Below, in pieces: positions 62,531-64,000 of a stretch of 64,000 nt of DNA (position 1 is the stretch's first letter; every line of letters starts with the position of its first letter). Source of the DNA: Ianthella basta (lineage: Eukaryota > Porifera > Demospongiae > Verongiida > Ianthellidae); contig OZ025874.1 of NCBI GenBank assembly GCA_964019415.1, positions 8,275,349-8,339,348 of the forward strand, in the 5' to 3' direction. The translations under genes and the position numbers were made by a program. The notes under the pieces are model-generated. The model worked only from the letters and a program-made list of their open reading frames with translations, ran no database searches and was not told where the DNA came from.

Positions 62531-64000
62531 GTAAGGCTTCTCTCTCCCTCTCTCTTTCTATTGCTATCGACTCCATTCCTCTCTTGCTCCTGGCTCCACC
62601 CCTCTCTTGCTCTTGGCTCCATCTCTCTCTTGCTCCTGGCTCCATTCCTCTCTTGCTCTCGGCTCCATCCCTCTCTTGCTCTTGGCTCCATCTCTCTCTT
62701 GCTCCTGGCTCCACCCCTCTCTTGCTCTTGGCTCCATCTCTCTCTTGCTCCTGGCTCCATTCCTCTCTTGCTCTCGGCTCCATCCCTCTCTTGCTATTGG
62801 CTCCACCCCTCTCTTGCTATCAGCTCCATCCCTCTCTTGCTATTGGCTCCACCCCTCTCTTGCTATCAGCTCCATTCCTCTCTTGCTCTCGGCTCCATTC
62901 CTCTCTTGCTCTCGGCTCCATTCCTCTCTTGCTCCTGGCTCCATCTTTCTCTCCTTATCTCTCTCTCTTGACTCAGTCCCTTTGCTTGGCTCCATCCCTC
63001 TCTTGATCACTGGAGTGATGCCAATCCTCAGTTTGTATACCTGACAGAGCTCATAACAGGCATAATGTTGCACTGAGTGGAGTGGTGTTTACTGCAGTAC
63101 GTTCTCAATTGTCCAAATAATTTGAAGGATCAATGTACTATGCATGTGCTGCATAGTGTCTTGTTGCTACCAAAGCAAACATATCATCTGTACTGGATGC
63201 CTTGAAAGGAGTTCGGTGTTGTGCAATGCAGAAGAGCGTTGACGCTGGCTGTTTGATGTCGTTACGTTAACAAGTGTTTAGAGCTACCTTCCCAGATGGC
63301 AGCTGTGCAACTCTTACCTTGCCTTACCTACGTACCTCCAACTCAAAGAGTGCATGCATGTACGATGGTACGTACCGTGACAGTGACAGGCACTTCATGG
63401 TCATCTTACAGACTTTCAACCAGACAAAAAGGCTTTCAAATCTACCCCATAGCTCCTCCTCTTTACCAACATGTGTAATTCCTGTCTTGTTATGCTGAGT
63501 TGCATCCCCATGCTTTTGGCCATCGCATCCATCGTCACCTGCCTCGCAGTTGTTGCAAATACAAATGGAGTAGTGTACGAACCATAACCTTCTTCTAAGA
63601 CTAAAAGCAGCAGAGAGAATAACGTACAGTGGCGGGTTGAATGCGATGTTCTTCCAGTACATACGCTCTGTATTGTTCAATACATTCCAAAGCTACAATC
63701 CTCTGGAAATTGCCATGGCAACAGTTGCACGTTTGCTAGATGGCGTCATTGCCATAAAAGCCACCACTGTGTATTGTGGAGTGTCCTGTGGGCAGAGCCT
63801 ACATTAGTCACCACTGTGTACTACGGTTGCAGTGTATTCGGGCAGGAAGGGGAAGAAGGAGATGTTGACCCTTTGCTGTGTTGGCTGGCGAAGCAGGCTG
63901 TTCGGTGATCAACAGCTCCAAATTAGACGTGAAGTGAAAGTTATTAGCTGTCAATTAACTCTTGGGTCACATTCCATGCGGAGGAGTGCCTTGAAAGGGT
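62531..64000. other. Right-edge region, probably a large intron of the kinase gene
   Basis: Follows a consensus donor (CAA|GTAAG). Contains the 23-bp tandem array and unassigned sequence. I found no HRDLAARN or DFG motif on either strand, so the rest of the kinase domain is expected beyond the edge. Two copies of ACCACTGTGTAYT lie near 63761 and 63812. No second gene could be supported. Confidence 0.4.
62575..62965. repeat. 23-bp minisatellite TCTCTTGCTCTCGGCTCCATCCC
   Basis: About 17 copies of a 23-bp unit, with CTCTCTTGCTC and GGCTCCAT as the constant parts and T/C variants between. It is C/T-rich on the + strand, like the array at 58960-60420, but the unit differs. Confidence 0.93.

Noticed and set aside
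63015-63075. Possible kinase exon encoding FVYLTELITGIM after an AG acceptor
   Set aside because: It is in phase with the previous exon but soon reaches a stop, has no canonical donor, and does not resemble the expected catalytic-loop region.
63324-63680. Minus-strand open frame of 118 codons near the right edge
   Set aside because: Composition is not protein-like, there is no recognisable domain, and no supporting splice or promoter context.

Overview
This window is nuclear DNA of a compact, intron-rich animal genome. The content is metazoan: a receptor tyrosine kinase, an IRS/DOK-type docking adaptor, chondroitin-synthase-like glycosyltransferases, FBXO7, PEX12, HUS1 and a class I myosin. 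Introns are mostly 50-300 bp, intergenic gaps are very short, and GC content is moderate. Together this suggests an early-branching animal, most likely a sponge, but no species call can be made from the sequence alone.

Layout from left to right: DNPEP aspartyl aminopeptidase (+); a MYO1B-type unconventional myosin (+); ACBD5 (-) head-to-head with mitochondrial ribosomal protein L45 (+); a stand-alone chondroitin-synthase-like GT31 enzyme (+); a doubtful small ORF (-); R3HDM (+); FBXO7 (-) head-to-head with PEX12 (+); a second stand-alone chondroitin-synthase-like enzyme (-), whose stop codon abuts that of PEX12; HUS1 (+); a CDK1/2-type kinase (+); an unrecognised type I membrane protein (-) head-to-head with intronless RNF14 (+); an intronless DHAR-like glutathione-transferase-fold gene (-); cullin-1 (+); GGPP synthase (-) head-to-head with ribosomal protein L23 (+); TTC16 (-); an IRS/DOK-like adaptor (+); and the 5' part of a receptor tyrosine kinase (+) that runs to or past the right edge. 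Exon chains were rebuilt by hand from splice consensus, reading phase and family similarity. All internal phases close except one junction in the myosin, and one optional exon in the kinase ectodomain is uncertain.

Neighbouring genes mostly alternate in strand, so promoters are shared and 3' ends converge. Several start-codon pairs lie only 22-99 bp apart, and many start codons sit inside an AAAATGGC element resembling the YY1/TISU element. Functional themes are mixed: peroxisome biology (ACBD5, PEX12), SCF ubiquitin ligases (CUL1, FBXO7) with another E3 (RNF14), cell cycle and checkpoint (CDK, HUS1), translation (RPL23, MRPL45), glycan synthesis, and tyrosine-kinase signalling (adaptor and receptor adjacent in tandem).

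Introns carry an unusual load of simple repeats. There are many long GT/AC arrays, some touching or supplying splice sites, one of about 850 bp and one of about 230 bp without interruption. There is also a 1.4-kb tandem array of a roughly 10-bp unit, a 23-bp-unit array, and at least three TA-flanked foldback elements with CAGT-like ends that look like MITEs. No CRISPR arrays, tRNA or rRNA genes were seen.
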